From contig JAOAHK010000007.1 of the NCBI GenBank assembly GCA_026415275.1, positions 2,926 to 18,272 of the forward strand: a stretch of 15,347 nucleotides of DNA, written 5' to 3'. Below are positions 1 through 7,351 of the stretch, in pieces. Made by a program: the position numbers and the translations under genes. Under the pieces are notes generated by a model. That model searched no databases and was not told the DNA's origin. It worked only from the letters and a program-made list of their open reading frames with translations. The DNA comes from Anaerolineales bacterium (GTDB taxonomy: Bacteria > Chloroflexota > Anaerolineae > Anaerolineales > UBA4823). How positions within the stretch are numbered: position 1 is the first letter of the stretch; each line of letters opens with the position of its first letter.

Positions 1-569
1 GCAAATATGCATATGGCTATCTCCGTTCCGAGAAAGGCGTCCATCGTCTAGTGCGCCTCTCGCCTTTCGATGCCTCCCATCGGCGGCACACTTCCTTTGC
101 TCTGGTCGAAGTCTTACCCCAAGTGGATGACGAGAAGGAAATCGAAATCAATCCCAATGATTTGCGTATCGATACCTTCCGTTCAGCAGGTGCAGGAGGC
201 CAAAATGTACAGAAGAACGATACCGCTGTGCGCATTACACACCTTCCTACTGGAATTGTAGTAACCTGCCAAAACGAACGTTCCCAAGTTCAAAACCGCG
301 AAAATGCTATGCGAGTGTTACGGTCGCGATTGTTAGAACTCAAACAACGGGAACAGGAAGAGCAGATAGCGCAATTGCGCGGCGAGTTTCAAAAGGTTGA
401 ATGGGGCAGTCAAATCCGATCGTATGTGCTTCACCCTTATCAAATGGTCAAAGACCACCGCACCGGTTACGAAACCAGCAATACCACCGCAGTGCTCGAT
501 GGCGAACTTAATGGCTTTATGGAGGCTTATCTTCGCAGCCAAATTGGGGAAACCGAGACCTCCCGCTAA
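1..569 (+). CDS. prfB: Peptide chain release factor 2 (3' part; 5' end outside window)
   Basis: Class I release factor that recognises UGA and UAA in the ribosomal A site and triggers peptide release. The frame is open from the left edge (first full codon at base 3), so only the C-terminal 188 residues are present. They include the GGQ loop (context [12 protein letters not shown]), whose Gln coordinates peptidyl-tRNA hydrolysis, followed by the conserved [10 protein letters not shown] and [10 protein letters not shown] stretches and the C-terminal [12 protein letters not shown] segment. RF1 also carries GGQ. I favour RF2 because the downstream [10 protein letters not shown] and [15 protein letters not shown] sequences are RF2-like, but the codon-recognition motif (SPF in RF2) can only be matched to the [10 protein letters not shown] at the very start of this fragment, which agrees. 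The usual prfB programmed frameshift site would lie upstream, outside the window. Reading ends in TAA. Confidence 0.93.
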   Translation, partial: KYAYGYLRSEKGVHRLVRLSPFDASHRRHTSFALVEVLPQVDDEKEIEINPNDLRIDTFRSAGAGGQNVQKNDTAVRITHLPTGIVVTCQNERSQVQNRENAMRVLRSRLLELKQREQEEQIAQLRGEFQKVEWGSQIRSYVLHPYQMVKDHRTGYETSNTTAVLDGELNGFMEAYLRSQIGETETSR

Positions 570-2961
570 TCTTTTTTGGCTTAGTGCTCTAACCATCCTG
601 CTTAGCGGTTGTGTCAGCCTATATGATCCCGAATCCTCGCATGAGTGGCACAGCACTCACATCCACACTTTGCGAAGCAATGAGCTAGCTTCACAAACCC
701 TTGTTCTAAAACAAGCTGCACTCAACAAGATCACGATCTGGGCTTCCCCTGTAGAAAACCCTCCCGCTGATGCGACAATTACCCTATCTTTTATCGACCT
801 AAACCACAAGCCGAAGTATCTTTTTGCCCTTTCCCAACCCTTGACCATCTGCCAAAATGGACAATGTGTTTTCACGATCCCAACAAAACACCGTCTTCAG
901 CCCGGAACTTATTCGATCCTGATTGAATCCACAGCACCAATTCACTTATGGGGAAACTTATTAGATAGTTATCCGCAGGGTAAATTTTCGATCAACAATC
1001 AAGACACTTCAGGAGACTTGGGGTTTTCACTAGAGTACCGCTATACATTCCAGAGTCTGCTTGAGGACATAAGGCGCTTTAAGCAGGATTTCTGGATCAC
1101 GTTACCAACCCTCGTTTTTCTTTTCACCCCCGGTATTCTAATCTTAAGGGTGCTTCGCTTTCCCCTTCCCAATGACCTATCAATCATTTTATCCATTGTT
1201 ATCAGCACGAGTCTAGCCTTTCCCCCAATTGTTCTTGCCTGGACAAGTTCGCTCAATTTTTCTTGGAATGAAACCATTGTACGTGTGACTTTCTATTCAA
1301 TTTCTTTAGTAGCGGTATACTTGGCTATGCGCAATCGACGTATTTGGGTCCCAAAATTTTGTATCGAAGACATGCTCTTATTTTTGATCTTTATCCTTGC
1401 CCTATTGATTCGCTTGATTATGTCCCGTAATCTGGTTGCCCCAGCTTGGATCGACTCTGTGCACCACGCTTTGATCACCCAACTTATCCTCCAGAAAGGC
1501 GCCTATCCCGACACTTACCAACCTTTCCTGAACACAGCTACCACTGCCTATCATTCAGGTTTTCATGCCAATTTGGCTTTTTTCACGTGGTTATCCGCTC
1601 TTCCTTTGCCAACGGCAATGCTTGTACTAGGTCAAATCCTCAATGCCCTTTCAATCTATAGTGCGTATACATTCACCCTCGCCTTTTACCCCAAGCGTTT
1701 TGCCGGGATGATCGCGGCTCTGTTGGTTGCCTTCTTCTCACCCATGCCAGCCTATTACACAAGTTGGGGACGCTATACACAGTTATGCGGCTTGCTTCTT
1801 CTTCCCACCCTGATCTATCTTATTAGAAGAAGACTTTCAGCCTTTCCATCACGATCAATTTCATTTCTCTCTACCTCGATTTTGCTCGCTTTGCTATTCT
1901 CCGGGTTAATTGTGATCCATTATCGCGTGAGCTATTTTCTTGCTTTGCTTTTCGGGTTATCAATCCTAGAAAAAATATTTCAATCACCCACTCAATCTCG
2001 AATCAGGCGAATATTTCGTTTGTGTTTCAATCTTATCGTTATTGGTATTCTTACCCTCATTTTTACCGCTACATGGCTACCCCAAGCTTGGACAACCCTA
2101 ATTCTCCCCAAACTAAATACTTGGAATCAGCCGCCTTCTGCTCCCGAATCAATCCCTTGGGGCTTGCTAACCGCAGCGTTGGGAGACATTGTTCTAATCC
2201 TTGCTGGACTAGGACTCTGCATTGAAATCCTTCGCCGTTCATGGAAAGGAATAACCCTGTTTTTATGGATACTCCTCTGTTATGCAACAATATATCTGAG
2301 CTATTGGACAGCGAAAGGTGTAGGGTTCCTGAACATGACTTCCGTGACTATTAGCCTATACCTTCCGCTATCAGCCCTCGGTGGACAAGGCATCAGTAAA
2401 ATCTCCCAATGGTTGACGAGGTATTTTCCCAAAAAGCATAGATGGTTACATCCCATTCTTCTGCTTTGCACCATTCTAATCACGGCGTTAATTGGGGCAC
2501 GAGCCCTAATACCTTTGCTCAACCCAATTACCATGCTTGTTCGGGCAGATGATCTCCGAGCGATGGTCTTTCTGAAGAATGAAACCCAACCGAATCAAAA
2601 AGTTCTGATTCAACCTTTTCTTTGGGGTTATGGTCTGTATGCCGGCAGCGACGGTGGCTCCTGGATTCCAGCCCTTGCTCAACGCTCCACAATTCCACCT
2701 CCAGTTCTCTTTGCCTTGGACGAATCCAGCGATCACGTCCGCCAAATCAACCAAATCTCCCAAAAGGTGCTGGATAAACCGAACAATGCCTCTTGGATAG
2801 CTAGTCTTATGCAGGAAAACAGCTTAGATTATCTCTACCTCGGTGGAAAAGGAGGTGCGATCTCCCCTTATATAATCTCACAATCTCCTAATTTCGAGCT
2901 GATTTACCACCAGGGACGCGTTTTTATCTTCAAACTGAAATCCCAACAAAACCCTCCGTAA
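544..2961 (+). CDS. Large GT-C-like multi-pass membrane protein with lipobox-like N-terminus
   Basis: About 805 residues. The N-terminus from the TTG at 544 has basic residues, a hydrophobic run and a lipobox-like LLSGC (Cys23), followed by a soluble stretch to about residue 180 that looks like an outward-facing beta-rich domain. From there come about a dozen hydrophobic segments and a C-terminal soluble tail. In the first large loop of the membrane part the sequence WIDSVHH (Asp304, His307, His308) resembles the acidic catalytic loop of GT-C glycosyltransferases, which move sugars from polyprenyl-phosphate donors outside the membrane; a later WGRYTQ motif also recurs in such proteins. The exact family and substrate are not recognisable to me. 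The start is uncertain: TTG 544 overlaps prfB by 26 bp and gives the best signal peptide; ATG 511 or ATG 499 are in frame but lack a ribosome-binding site and push Cys deep into the chain. The 3' end overlaps the convergent SCP2-like gene by 32 bp. Confidence 0.72.
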   Translation: MGKPRPPANLFWLSALTILLSGCVSLYDPESSHEWHSTHIHTLRSNELASQTLVLKQAALNKITIWASPVENPPADATITLSFIDLNHKPKYLFALSQPLTICQNGQCVFTIPTKHRLQPGTYSILIESTAPIHLWGNLLDSYPQGKFSINNQDTSGDLGFSLEYRYTFQSLLEDIRRFKQDFWITLPTLVFLFTPGILILRVLRFPLPNDLSIILSIVISTSLAFPPIVLAWTSSLNFSWNETIVRVTFYSISLVAVYLAMRNRRIWVPKFCIEDMLLFLIFILALLIRLIMSRNLVAPAWIDSVHHALITQLILQKGAYPDTYQPFLNTATTAYHSGFHANLAFFTWLSALPLPTAMLVLGQILNALSIYSAYTFTLAFYPKRFAGMIAALLVAFFSPMPAYYTSWGRYTQLCGLLLLPTLIYLIRRRLSAFPSRSISFLSTSILLALLFSGLIVIHYRVSYFLALLFGLSILEKIFQSPTQSRIRRIFRLCFNLIVIGILTLIFTATWLPQAWTTLILPKLNTWNQPPSAPESIPWGLLTAALGDIVLILAGLGLCIEILRRSWKGITLFLWILLCYATIYLSYWTAKGVGFLNMTSVTISLYLPLSALGGQGISKISQWLTRYFPKKHRWLHPILLLCTILITALIGARALIPLLNPITMLVRADDLRAMVFLKNETQPNQKVLIQPFLWGYGLYAGSDGGSWIPALAQRSTIPPPVLFALDESSDHVRQINQISQKVLDKPNNASWIASLMQENSLDYLYLGGKGGAISPYIISQSPNFELIYHQGRVFIFKLKSQQNPP

Positions 2962-3346
2962 CCTCACGGCAGCAGCGAACAAAGTCTAAAACTGTTGGAA
3001 CATTGCGCATCATAGTAGCCATATTTCCTTGAACTCGGAGCTTCCGCGTTAGCATGGCTTGCATCGGATCAAGCCTACCGGATAAGATAGCAACGTAATT
3101 CTGATAAGGGGCAGAGAGGACAAAAGCTGACTTGATCTGCTTGGCATCTTCCACAACCTTCACATCTCGACATTTTCCATGCCATAAATCTATATGAACA
3201 TAGAGGGGCTCTTTCAAGGCATCATCTGCCTCGATTGCAAATAACAAGTCCCATTCCCAATTATGTGCAATTCTGGCGTATTGCTCATCGGAATTCAACT
3301 TATCCTTAAGTTTCACAAACCAATCTATTTCGGGGAAAATTGCCAT
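2930..3346 (-). CDS. SCP2 sterol-binding domain protein
   Basis: A 138-residue single-domain protein of the SCP2 (sterol carrier protein 2) type: a small alpha/beta fold with a hydrophobic tunnel that binds lipids or acyl-CoA. The sequence shows the family's typical flow: an amphipathic N-terminus, FAIEADD and VHIDLWHGKC strands, then a loop and helix reading SGRLDPMQAM, then KLRVQGNMATMM, equivalent to the 'G-x-x-D-P ... K-L-x-x-x-G' signature. No signal peptide or membrane segment is visible, so it should be cytosolic. The ATG start is preceded by GAGGTGAAAGG at a good distance. It is transcribed alone, away from the importer genes, and runs tail-to-tail into the GT-C gene. In bacteria such stand-alone proteins have no settled role; lipid or acyl-CoA binding is inferred from the fold only. 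Confidence 0.85.
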   Translation of the reverse strand: MAIFPEIDWFVKLKDKLNSDEQYARIAHNWEWDLLFAIEADDALKEPLYVHIDLWHGKCRDVKVVEDAKQIKSAFVLSAPYQNYVAILSGRLDPMQAMLTRKLRVQGNMATMMRNVPTVLDFVRCCREVTEGFVGISV

Positions 3347-3378
3347 CCTTTCACCTCAGCAAGGAAAAATACATCTAA

Positions 3379-3384
3379 ATTATA
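3379..3384 (-). promoter_or_regulatory. Candidate -10 element for the SCP2-like gene
   Basis: Read on the minus strand this is a perfect TATAAT, ending about 32 bp upstream of the SCP2-like ATG, which would give a leader of roughly 25 nt. No good -35 hexamer is seen at 16-18 bp, so the assignment rests on the -10 match and position. Confidence 0.4.
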
Positions 3385-3394
3385 CGCGAAAGTC

Positions 3395-3423
3395 TTGCAA
3401 AATTTTCCGTTTTCGTCTATCCT
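3395..3423 (+). promoter_or_regulatory. Candidate sigma-70-type promoter for the importer genes
   Basis: TTGCAA (3395-3400) and TATCCT (3418-3423) are separated by 17 bp; each matches the consensus hexamers at four of six positions. It lies about 75 bp upstream of the binding-protein ATG in the 150-bp divergent region shared with the SCP2-like gene. The region shows no other clear operator or riboswitch. Confidence 0.3.
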
Positions 3424-3496
3424 TATCACACGTTTGCCAAAGGGATAACCCTTCCCGATCAGAAACGGCGAAATCACAAAAGTTGAAGGAGAGAGA

Positions 3497-4315
3497 ATGA
3501 TGAATAAGTCCCATTTTATCCCATTGATTGTAGTCCTTAGTCTTTTATTATCAGCTTGTGGTGGTGGCACTACCCCAACCCCAGCAGTCGAAACGCAACC
3601 ACCTGCACAACCCGAAACATCCAAATTGCCAGACTTAGGCGGTCGAAAGATTACCGTTGCAGTAGAAAATGCTTATCCACCTTTCAATATGATTGACCAA
3701 GCAACTGGCGAAGGGGTAGGTTGGGATTATGACGCAGTGCGGGAAATTTGCAAACGGATCAACTGTGTCCCTGAATTTAAGCAAGCTGCGTGGGATGGCA
3801 TTTTCCCCGCCATGCAAGCGGGTGAATACGACATGCTGGCAGATGGTGTCACCATTACAGCTGAGCGGGATGAAATTGTCGATTTTTCCATTCCCTATGT
3901 GACGGTCGGTCAGGTTCTTCTTGTCCGATCAGACGAGACAGCTAGTGTCGATGAGATCAAAGCCGACTCCAATCGGATTATCGGTACCCAATTAGGCACC
4001 ACAAATGAAATTGTTGCCAAAGAGCACTTCCCCGCTGAGAGAGTGAAATCGTTCGAGGATTTCGGTGCAGCTGTTTTAGCCTTGCTATCTAAAGATATCG
4101 ACGGAGTTGTGATTGATAATGTTAGTGCGCTCGGGTTTATCAAAGAGAATGAAGGCAAGCTCAAAATTGCTGGACAATTAACCTCTGATGAACAGCTTGG
4201 CTTTGTCTTCCCACCCGGCAGCGATTTACGTGAAGCAGTCAACGCAGCCTTGCAGTCCATGATTGAGGATGGTACCTTAGAGGTGATCAACAAAAAGTGG
4301 GGTCTAACCCAATAA
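3497..4315 (+). CDS. Amino-acid ABC transporter substrate-binding lipoprotein
   Basis: A 272-residue extracytoplasmic binding protein of family 3 (GlnH/HisJ/ArtJ-like, PBPb fold). It has a lipoprotein signal peptide with lipobox LSAC (Cys21), then a Gly- and Thr/Pro-rich linker of about 20 residues that tethers the domain to the membrane surface. The mature domain starts with [13 protein letters not shown], followed by [10 protein letters not shown], the [15 protein letters not shown] stretch, and [16 protein letters not shown], where the Arg in ER normally grips the ligand alpha-carboxylate. The later VVIDNVSAL carries the Asp that usually holds the alpha-amino group. The ligand is therefore probably an amino acid; which one cannot be told. 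GAAGGAGAGAG precedes the ATG. The permease gene follows after a 78-bp gap containing a hairpin, which fits the usual excess of binding protein over permease. Confidence 0.93.
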   Translation: MMNKSHFIPLIVVLSLLLSACGGGTTPTPAVETQPPAQPETSKLPDLGGRKITVAVENAYPPFNMIDQATGEGVGWDYDAVREICKRINCVPEFKQAAWDGIFPAMQAGEYDMLADGVTITAERDEIVDFSIPYVTVGQVLLVRSDETASVDEIKADSNRIIGTQLGTTNEIVAKEHFPAERVKSFEDFGAAVLALLSKDIDGVVIDNVSALGFIKENEGKLKIAGQLTSDEQLGFVFPPGSDLREAVNAALQSMIEDGTLEVINKKWGLTQ

Positions 4316-4344
4316 CTGCATTGAGTTGCCGTTTCTGAATCCGC

Positions 4345-4369
4345 GCCGGGAGAGATTTCCTCTCCCGGC
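4345..4369 (+). repeat. Intergenic hairpin between binding protein and permease
   Basis: A perfect 10-bp GC-rich stem (GCCGGGAGAG / CTCTCCCGGC) with a 5-nt loop, ATTTC. No run of T follows, so it is not a textbook intrinsic terminator. Its place just after the binding-protein stop suggests an mRNA-stabilising or partial-attenuation element that keeps the upstream message more abundant. That role is inferred from position and from similar arrangements in other importer operons. Confidence 0.6.
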
Positions 4370-4393
4370 CCTCCTCAAGCAAGGAGTTCCGAT

Positions 4394-5260
4394 ATGCAAG
4401 CAGTTCAATCCAAAAAACAAACTCTATACCAACCCCAAACCCTAACCTTATCCACGCTCCCCTGGTGGGCTATTATTCTGGTGATTTTAGGACTCGTTAT
4501 TATTTATTTTATTTTTACGGATAAAAATTACTCCGAAACATTTCAATACTTGCTTGCCGGGGTGGTTACAACGTTAAGAATCACCTTGCTAGCATTTCCA
4601 ATCTCCACTGTGATTGGCTTATTTGTGGGGCTGGCGCGACTTTCTAAAAATATTATCTTGAATACAGTAGCTACCATCTATATCGAAGTCGTGCGTGGCA
4701 TTCCACTGGTCGTACTGATTCTTATCATAGCCTTCGGATTAGTACCGATATTGGTTGACTTAACCAATAAAATTGGGCAATGGGGGACAAGTGTCTTCCC
4801 AAATGGCACATTAGCTCAATTCTTCAATGGCCTGGCAACCTATAGCATTCGCAACATCTCGATGGAGTTGCGTGCAATCATTGCGCTAGCGATTGGCTAT
4901 GGCGCCTTTGAAGCCGAGGTTTTCCGCGCTGGCATTCAATCCATCGGAAAAGGACAAATGGAAGCCGCACGGTCGTTAGGGATGAATTACTTTTTAGCAA
5001 TGCGACTAATCATTCTTCCTCAAGCAATCCGTCGCATCCTCCCACCCCTTGGCAACGATTTTATCGCTCTTCTCAAAGATTCCTCACTAGCAACCGTTCT
5101 TGCCGTTAACGAATTAACCCAACTCACTCGCTTACGCCGATCCAGCACTTTTCGGGTTATGGAAGCGTTTAACGTCGCCGCATTCCTTTATCTTTCAATG
5201 ACCTTGCTTTTATCTGGATTTGTGCGCTTTCTAGAACGAAAGATGCATATTAGCGAATAA
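4394..5260 (+). CDS. Amino-acid ABC transporter permease (HisM/GlnP family)
   Basis: A 288-residue inner-membrane channel subunit. A first hydrophobic helix (LPWWAIILVILGLVIIYFIF) is followed by GVVTTLRITLLAFP, the family hallmark YIEVVRGIPLVVLI, and near residues 195-225 the cytoplasmic EAA loop (EAARSLGMNYFLAMRLIILPQ), which docks on the ATPase. The loop between the third helix and the EAA region (about residues 117-155) is longer than in minimal members of the family, as in GltK/YhdX-type permeases. AAGGAG lies before the ATG. It pairs with the binding protein upstream, but no ATPase gene follows: transcription meets a terminator, then a tRNA on the other strand. The ATPase must be encoded elsewhere, or be shared with another importer. 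Confidence 0.92.
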   Translation: MQAVQSKKQTLYQPQTLTLSTLPWWAIILVILGLVIIYFIFTDKNYSETFQYLLAGVVTTLRITLLAFPISTVIGLFVGLARLSKNIILNTVATIYIEVVRGIPLVVLILIIAFGLVPILVDLTNKIGQWGTSVFPNGTLAQFFNGLATYSIRNISMELRAIIALAIGYGAFEAEVFRAGIQSIGKGQMEAARSLGMNYFLAMRLIILPQAIRRILPPLGNDFIALLKDSSLATVLAVNELTQLTRLRRSSTFRVMEAFNVAAFLYLSMTLLLSGFVRFLERKMHISE

Positions 5261-5289
5261 AAGCCATTTTATCTCGTAGTCGATTAATA

Positions 5290-5319
5290 AAAAAAACAAC
5301 TCAATTGAGTTGTTTTTTT
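5290..5319. terminator. Bidirectional intrinsic terminator (30-bp perfect palindrome)
   Basis: A perfectly symmetric palindrome: seven A, then CAACTCAATTGAGTTG, then seven T. In either direction the RNA forms a stem around AATT and ends in a U run. It can stop the rightward importer transcript (permease stop 30 bp upstream) and the leftward tRNA-Glu transcript, whose mature 3' end is only 5 bp away. Confidence 0.88.
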
Positions 5320-5324
5320 ACGGA

Positions 5325-5397
5325 TGCCCCCAGGGGGATTCGAACCCCCGTTTTAGCCTTGAAAGGGCTGCGTCCTGGTCCCCTAGACGATGGGGGC
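5325..5397 (-). tRNA. tRNA-Glu (anticodon UUC)
   Basis: A 73-nt gene that folds as a complete cloverleaf: acceptor stem GCCCCCA / TGGGGGC with discriminator A, a D arm around TCTAGGGGACCAGGA as in bacterial tRNA-Glu, anticodon loop CTTTCAA (anticodon TTC), and T arm GGGGG-TTCGAAT-CCCCC. The CCA end is not encoded (TCCG follows), so it must be added by CCA transferase. The outermost anticodon-stem pair is a C-A mismatch (CAGCC against GGCTA). It is a monocistronic gene with its own promoter and terminator. Confidence 0.96.
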
Positions 5398-5407
5398 AAA
5401 CGAAGAT

Positions 5408-5434
5408 ATTTTACCACAGACTTGTAATTTTCAA
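5408..5434 (-). promoter_or_regulatory. Promoter of the tRNA-Glu gene
   Basis: On the minus strand, TTGAAA (5429-5434) is followed after 15 bp by TAAAAT (5408-5413), preceded by TGG, giving an extended -10. The -10 ends 10 bp before the first tRNA base, which suits a very short tRNA leader. The 15-bp spacer is shorter than ideal. Confidence 0.5.
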
Positions 5435-5477
5435 GCGAATTCTAGAAGAACTTTTCAAGCAATTTTCTATTATTTTC

Positions 5478-5496
5478 TATAATCTCATGATATAAT
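5478..5496 (+). promoter_or_regulatory. Promoter -10 elements upstream of rplS
   Basis: Two perfect TATAAT hexamers on the plus strand, at 5478-5483 and 5491-5496. The second carries an upstream TG one base away (TGATATAAT), making an extended -10, which compensates for the lack of a clear -35. Start from the second would give a leader of about 50 nt before rplS. I see no recognisable L19-type leader structure in it. Confidence 0.55.
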
Positions 5497-5553
5497 TCAA
5501 ATTCGCGCTTGAAATTCCGAAACGTTTAAGAACCCAATCTCAAGGATTGAATT

Positions 5554-5904
5554 ATGAACGAAATCTTACAAGCTGTTGAAGCACCCGCTAATGAAAATAT
5601 TCCAGAATTAAGGCCCGGTGACTCGGTGAGAGTATTTATCCGTATCAAAGAAGGCAACTCAGAGCGAACCCAAGAATTTCGTGGCACGGTGATCCGCATG
5701 GGCAAAAGCGGTAACAATGCGAACTTCACTGTACGGCGGATTGCCAGTAACGGTATCGGAGTAGAGAGAACCTTCTTGTTGAAATCCCCTCGCCTTGAGA
5801 AGGTTGTCGTGGAACGGCATTCCCACGTACGCCGCGCTCGGCTTTATTTTTTGCGTGGACGGACAGGGAAGCGTTCTCGACTTAAAACCAAGTTCGCCGC
5901 CTAA
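5554..5904 (+). CDS. rplS: Large subunit ribosomal protein L19
   Basis: A 116-residue protein that sits at the 30S-50S interface of the ribosome. Length and sequence are standard for L19: RPGDSVRVFIRIKEG, QEFRGTVIRM, FTVRRIASNGIGVERTF, SPRLEKVVVERHSHVRRARLYFLRGRTGK and the basic C-terminal tail. CAAGGA lies 8 bp before the ATG. It is followed after 2 bp by murI, so the two are almost certainly co-transcribed. In many bacteria rplS sits with rpsP-rimM-trmD; here it stands apart from them. Confidence 0.98.
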   Translation: MNEILQAVEAPANENIPELRPGDSVRVFIRIKEGNSERTQEFRGTVIRMGKSGNNANFTVRRIASNGIGVERTFLLKSPRLEKVVVERHSHVRRARLYFLRGRTGKRSRLKTKFAA

Positions 5905-5906
5905 AA

Positions 5907-6764
5907 TTGTCTACGGATCGAGCAGATCCATATCTTTTCGCTAACCCCTTACATCCGATCGGGATATTCGATTCAGGAGTAGGGGGATTGAGCGTCTTAA
6001 GAGAAATTTTGCGCCAACTCCCCTCTGAAGATCTGCTTTACGTCGCCGATCAAGCTCATGTCCCTTATGGACAGCGCCCGCTTGAAGAAGTGCGCCAATA
6101 TGCATTTGGAATTACAGACTACCTACTGTCAAAAGGCGCAAAAATTATTGTGGTAGCTTGTAACACAGCCTCTGCGGCAGCCCTTCAAGCTCTTCGTCAA
6201 TCCTACCCTAGGGTTCCTTTTGTCGGTATGGAACCGGCTGTCAAACCGGCTGCCGAAACCACCAAAAGCGGCTCTGTTGGAGTTTTGGCAACACCGGCAA
6301 CCTTTCAAGGTGATCTTTATGCCTCTGTAATTGAGCGTTTTGCACAAGGGGTGACGATTTATCAACATACTTGTCCCGGATTGGTTCAGCAAATCGAAAA
6401 AGGGGATTTCAACAGCTCCGCAAGTCGCAAAATACTCGAAGACGCATTACTCCCCATGCTTGAGAAACAAATTGATACCGTTGTTTTAGGTTGTACCCAT
6501 TATCCTTTTGTGATTCCACTAATTCAAGAGATTGTTGGTGAACAGGTGCGCGTTATTGACCCTGCCCCTGCTGTAGCACGTCAGACCCAACGCATGTTGG
6601 AAAAATTCAATCTGCTAAACAGCCCAAACAGAACAGGACAACGAATATTTGTGACGAGTGGCAACCCCTCTCTTTTAGAAACGTTTCTAAAACGGATCGA
6701 GCTTCCTTTTTCCCTACTTTATCAAGTCACTTGGAACGGATTAAAGTTGGTCGAGGTTGCATGA
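5907..6764 (+). CDS. murI: Glutamate racemase
   Basis: A 285-residue cytosolic, cofactor-independent racemase that turns L-glutamate into D-glutamate for the peptidoglycan stem peptide. Motifs are complete: GIFDSGVGGLSVL (residues 19-30, with the Asp22-Ser23 pair), VACNTASA with catalytic Cys85, and VLGCTHYPF with catalytic Cys196 and His198. PYGQRP near residue 53 is also conserved. The start taken is TTG, 2 bp after the rplS stop; no ATG or GTG lies between it and the conserved N-terminal strand, and no strong ribosome-binding site is visible, so translation may depend on coupling to rplS. Retention of this enzyme implies D-Glu-containing murein or another D-Glu need. Its stop lies 2 bp from the stop of the convergent FMN-binding protein gene, with no terminator between them. 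Confidence 0.96.
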   Translation: MSTDRADPYLFANPLHPIGIFDSGVGGLSVLREILRQLPSEDLLYVADQAHVPYGQRPLEEVRQYAFGITDYLLSKGAKIIVVACNTASAAALQALRQSYPRVPFVGMEPAVKPAAETTKSGSVGVLATPATFQGDLYASVIERFAQGVTIYQHTCPGLVQQIEKGDFNSSASRKILEDALLPMLEKQIDTVVLGCTHYPFVIPLIQEIVGEQVRVIDPAPAVARQTQRMLEKFNLLNSPNRTGQRIFVTSGNPSLLETFLKRIELPFSLLYQVTWNGLKLVEVA

Positions 6765-6766
6765 AC

Positions 6767-7339
6767 TCAAAACCCATACTTTTCCAAAACACTTCTGCTA
6801 ATTGGCTTCCAACCTGAATCTTCGTGCACCTCTTCTTTCCAATTCTTTTTTCCGCTCCAGCTCTCGATTTCGATGCAAAACACAGCCGTCTGATCTAATT
6901 CATCCTGAGTGATAGGCCGATAGTCTTCCCCAGGTTCAAGATCCGCGAAATATTTTCGCAAAAGTCCTATTAGTCCATACTCTTTTTCTCTATCATCGTT
7001 TACGAAGCGAATTTTACCGAAAGCTACAACACTGGCGTATTGGACACCGAAATCACAAGCAATGTTCGAAGGCAACAACTTTCCCATTTCACAGGTTTCA
7101 AAACACACCTCTGGATATTGTTCGCAATTTGTCCTCAAACGACCATAGAGATTGGTGTGAAAATAGATACGCCGCTGCCCATAATCATACCAAAACAAAA
7201 CAGGAGTGATAAAAGGCTGTTTCTCCCATCTTGTAGCAACGTGGCCAATAGGAGATTTTTGGAGAAACTCTTCAATCCATTGCTCTGTTTGCGCATATTG
7301 ATTACGATAGATTGCTGTAAAAGATTCGGGTTGCTCCAT
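6767..7339 (-). CDS. NimA-like pyridoxamine 5'-phosphate oxidase family protein (FMN-binding split barrel)
   Basis: A 190-residue protein of the flavin-binding split-barrel fold. The barrel core runs GHVATRWEKQPFITPVLFWY, RRIYFHTNLYGRLRTN, VCFETCE and YASVVAFGKIRFV, with the C-terminal helix GLIGLLRKYF. This order and the YxSVVxFGK motif match NimA/5-nitroimidazole-resistance-related proteins rather than true pyridoxine phosphate oxidase PdxH. Expected role: an FMN- or F420-type cofactor-dependent reductase in the cytosol; the natural substrate is unknown and antibiotic resistance should not be assumed. AGGAGAGG precedes the ATG. It is the last gene of the long minus-strand cluster, 12 bp after the CYTH gene. 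Confidence 0.85.
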   Translation of the reverse strand: MEQPESFTAIYRNQYAQTEQWIEEFLQKSPIGHVATRWEKQPFITPVLFWYDYGQRRIYFHTNLYGRLRTNCEQYPEVCFETCEMGKLLPSNIACDFGVQYASVVAFGKIRFVNDDREKEYGLIGLLRKYFADLEPGEDYRPITQDELDQTAVFCIEIESWSGKKNWKEEVHEDSGWKPISRSVLEKYGF

Positions 7340-7351
7340 AGGTTTCCTCTC

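Noticed and set aside
397..543. Upstream extension of the GT-C-like gene into prfB to base 397
   Set aside because: It would overlap the release factor by 173 bp with no ribosome-binding site and would bury the signal peptide.
5310..5495. An open frame covering the terminator arm, the tRNA-Glu gene and the rplS upstream region
   Set aside because: The translated part across the tRNA is the well-known artefact (GDSNPRFSLERAASW-like), and the cloverleaf is complete.
6750..6780. Possible terminator between the convergent murI and NimA-like genes
   Set aside because: Only 2 bp separate the stop codons and no hairpin with a T run is visible on either strand.
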